From an uncultured Acidimicrobiaceae bacterium (lineage in GTDB: Bacteria > Actinomycetota > Acidimicrobiia > Acidimicrobiales > MedAcidi-G1), in the NCBI GenBank assembly GCA_913054115.1, contig CAJXIS010000075.1:1-8731 (forward strand): DNA of 8,731 nucleotides. The letters run 5' to 3'. Below, piece after piece: positions 7,331 to 8,731 of the stretch; position 1 is the stretch's first letter; each line of letters begins with the position of its first letter. The position numbers and the translations under genes were made by a program. The notes below the pieces were generated by a model. The model was not told where the DNA came from and did not search any database. It saw nothing but the letters and a program-made list of their open reading frames with translations.

Positions 7331-8248
7331 GTGGCCGTCCGTTCGGTCGCCCTCGGCTACCGACTGGCTTCGAAGGCTGCCCAGATCGTCCCCTGGCGGT
7401 TCGGGGAGGCCACGGCCAGGACGCTCGGTCGGGTTGCCGGTCGCCTCGGGTCCGACCGTCGGCGCATCGTCGAACGACATGTGCAACGGATTCGCGGCGG
7501 CGAACTGACGGGTGCCGACCTTCGCCGGGCAGTCGATGACGTTTTCGCCTCGTACGCCAACTACTGGTTCCAGAGCCTCCGGCTCCCTGCCATGGACCCG
7601 CACGAGATCGACGCCGGCTTCACCGAGGAGGGCTTCGAACACGTCGTCGAGGCCCAGGAATCCGGTCGGGGGGTGATCCTCGCGATGCCGCACCTCGGTG
7701 GCTGGGACTGGGCCGGCTCCTGGCTCAGCCGGGTCGTGAAGTATCCGGTGGCGGCGGTGGTCGAGCCGCTCGAACCGCCGGAGCTGTTCGAGTGGTTCCG
7801 CGACTACCGACGGTCGTACGGCATCGAGGTCATCGCCCTGGGCCCCGAGGCCAGCGGAGCGGTGCAACGGGCCCTGGGCGAGGGGGCCGTCATCGTGTTG
7901 CTGAGCGACCGCCACGTCGGAGGCGCTGGCGTCGAGGTCGAGTTCTTCGGGGAGACGACGACCCTTCCCGCCGGTCCGGCGATCCTCGCCCTGCGCACCG
8001 GTGCGGCCCTGATCCCGGCGACCGCGTACATCCGTCGGCGAGGGTGTCACGGCGTGGCTCGCCCACCCGTTCCGGCGCTGCGGGAGGGTCGGTTCCGGGA
8101 CGATGTGATCCGGGTGACGCGTGCTCTGGCTGTCGAGTTCGAGGACCTCATCCGGGCCGAGCCAGAACAGTGGCACGTGCTCCAACCCAACTGGCCCAGT
8201 GATCGCTCCGGAGCGGAACCGGCGGGCACCGGCCCCGACGAGGGCTAG
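7331..8248 (+). CDS. patA: Phosphatidylinositol mannoside acyltransferase-like (LpxL/HtrB family)
   Basis: A 305-residue member of the lysophospholipid/lipid A acyltransferase family. The HX4D signature is HLGGWD, His121 and Asp126. A SDRHVGGAGVEVEFFGE region (192-208) and PAGPAILALRTGA follow, and the C-terminal EPEQWHVLQPNW is typical. In mycobacteria PatA acylates the mannose of PIM1/PIM2 on the inner face of the membrane. The order pgsA-patA-pimA here is the same. No long transmembrane helix is evident. It starts at GTG 9 nt after pgsA, with no Shine-Dalgarno sequence; the bases TAGACG at the pgsA stop have leaderless-promoter spacing but lack the final T. Co-transcription with pgsA is therefore likely. 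The TAG stop forms part of the next hexamer. The last 18 residues look disordered. An acyltransferase for another mannolipid is possible. Confidence 0.88.
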   Translation: MAVRSVALGYRLASKAAQIVPWRFGEATARTLGRVAGRLGSDRRRIVERHVQRIRGGELTGADLRRAVDDVFASYANYWFQSLRLPAMDPHEIDAGFTEEGFEHVVEAQESGRGVILAMPHLGGWDWAGSWLSRVVKYPVAAVVEPLEPPELFEWFRDYRRSYGIEVIALGPEASGAVQRALGEGAVIVLLSDRHVGGAGVEVEFFGETTTLPAGPAILALRTGAALIPATAYIRRRGCHGVARPPVPALREGRFRDDVIRVTRALAVEFEDLIRAEPEQWHVLQPNWPSDRSGAEPAGTGPDEG

Positions 8249-8251
8249 CGT
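8246..8251 (+). promoter_or_regulatory. -10 element TAGCGT, leaderless promoter of the PimA-like gene
   Basis: TAGCGT ends 7 nt before the GTG at 8259, and its first three bases are the patA stop codon. There is no Shine-Dalgarno sequence. The layout copies that at 5946. Confidence 0.6.
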
Positions 8252-8258
8252 CGACATC

Positions 8259-8731
8259 GTGCGCATCGGCCTGGTCTGTCCGTACAGCCTGACGCTGCCC
8301 GGTGGCGTGCAGGGTCAGGTGCTCGCACTCGCACGGTCCCTGCGGGCATCGGGCCATCCGACGCGGGTGCTCGGTCCCTGCGACGGACCGCCGCCGGACG
8401 CCGGTGTCACACCGCTCGGCAACAGCCTGCCCACGGCCGCCAACGGCTCTGTGGCACCGATCGCCCCCGACGTCCCCTGTGCCCTGCGGACGATCCGGGC
8501 ACTTCGTGACGAGGAGTTCGACGTACTGCACCTGCACGAGCCCCTGGCGCCGGGTCCCACCGTGACGGCGTTGTTCCTGGCGTCGATCCCGATGGTGGGT
8601 ACCTTCCATGCAGCAGGAGGGAGCCGCGCCTACGAGCTGTTGAACCCACCGGTCCGTTGGCTCCGACAGCGGCTCGACGCCTCGTTCGCCGTGTCCGAGG
8701 ACGCCGCTGCCATGGCCGGAGGAGCACTCGG
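8259..8731 (+). CDS. pimA: PimA-like phosphatidylinositol mannosyltransferase, 5' part (partial)
   Basis: The first 157 residues of a GT4 (GT-B fold) glycosyltransferase, cut by the window end. PimA moves mannose from GDP-mannose to phosphatidylinositol at the inner membrane face. The N-terminus reads VRIGLVCPYSLTLPGGVQGQ, close to mycobacterial PimA, with Tyr9 and the GGV loop at 15-17 in the same places. FDVLHLHEPLAP follows, then TFH with His117 (close to the catalytic-site His118 of mycobacterial PimA), and an AVSEDA segment. The Lys123 region of PimA reads GGSR here, so lipid-headgroup contacts may differ. The GDP-mannose-binding C-terminal domain is outside the window, so another GT4 specificity cannot be ruled out. 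The GTG start agrees with a -10 element 7 nt upstream. Placement after pgsA and patA supports PIM synthesis. Confidence 0.88.
   Translation, partial: MRIGLVCPYSLTLPGGVQGQVLALARSLRASGHPTRVLGPCDGPPPDAGVTPLGNSLPTAANGSVAPIAPDVPCALRTIRALRDEEFDVLHLHEPLAPGPTVTALFLASIPMVGTFHAAGGSRAYELLNPPVRWLRQRLDASFAVSEDAAAMAGGAL

Noticed and set aside
7034..8266. Long minus-strand open frame opposite pgsA-patA
   Set aside because: Antisense shadow of two recognised genes, with no credible start signal or domain.
8600..8605. TACCTT as a seventh -10 element
   Set aside because: It lies inside the conserved TFH region of the PimA-like gene with no start codon at suitable distance; treated as chance.

Overview
This is a G+C-rich, gene-dense stretch with all ten recognised genes on the + strand. 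It looks chromosomal and actinobacterial. The evidence is the codon use (nearly all G/C third positions), a block of genes with familiar actinobacterial partners (phosphomannomutase, Trm112-like protein, ManA, a TobH/Rv3256c-like protein, SahH), and the pgsA-patA-pimA order known from mycobacterial phosphatidylinositol mannoside (PIM) synthesis. The lineage may lie outside the mycolic-acid bacteria, possibly in Acidimicrobiia, but that is inference. No mobile element, CRISPR array, tRNA or rRNA was seen.

Layout: 1-698, 3' end of a phosphomannomutase (ManB-like). 722-958, small Trm112/UPF0434-like protein that has lost the zinc cysteines. 981-2150, mannose-6-phosphate isomerase ManA. 2152-3075, a degenerate PGI/PMI-like sugar isomerase homologue (TobH-like). 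3190-4632, adenosylhomocysteinase SahH. 4652-5305, uridine kinase. 5316-5948, ComF-family phosphoribosyltransferase. 5959-6477, a two-helix membrane protein of unknown function. 6629-7321, PgsA-type CDP-alcohol phosphatidyltransferase. 7331-8248, PatA-type acyltransferase. 8259-8731, 5' end of a PimA-type GT4 mannosyltransferase, cut by the window edge.

How the genes fit together: ManA and ManB convert fructose-6-P to mannose-6-P and then mannose-1-P, the precursor of GDP-mannose. PgsA, PatA and PimA build the inositol phospholipid and add mannose and acyl groups to it. The window therefore holds both the mannose-activation genes and the lipid-assembly genes that would use the mannose, separated by housekeeping methyl-cycle and nucleotide-salvage genes.

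The most striking signal is regulatory. Reading the whole + strand by eye, I found only seven TAnnnT hexamers. Six lie just upstream of genes and one lies inside a coding region. Four of the six end 6-7 nt before an ATG or GTG, which is the geometry of a -10 box for a leaderless mRNA. In three of those four (udk/comF, comF/hypothetical, patA/pimA) the upstream gene's stop codon supplies the first three bases of the hexamer, and the next start codon is exactly 13 nt from the first base of the stop. All four non-TGA stop codons in the window occur at these tight 9-10 nt junctions. The other two hexamers (before sahH and pgsA) sit 62-97 nt upstream of genes that have a good Shine-Dalgarno sequence. 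This predicts these transcription units: trm112-manA-tobH, sahH-udk, comF, hypothetical, pgsA-patA, pimA.
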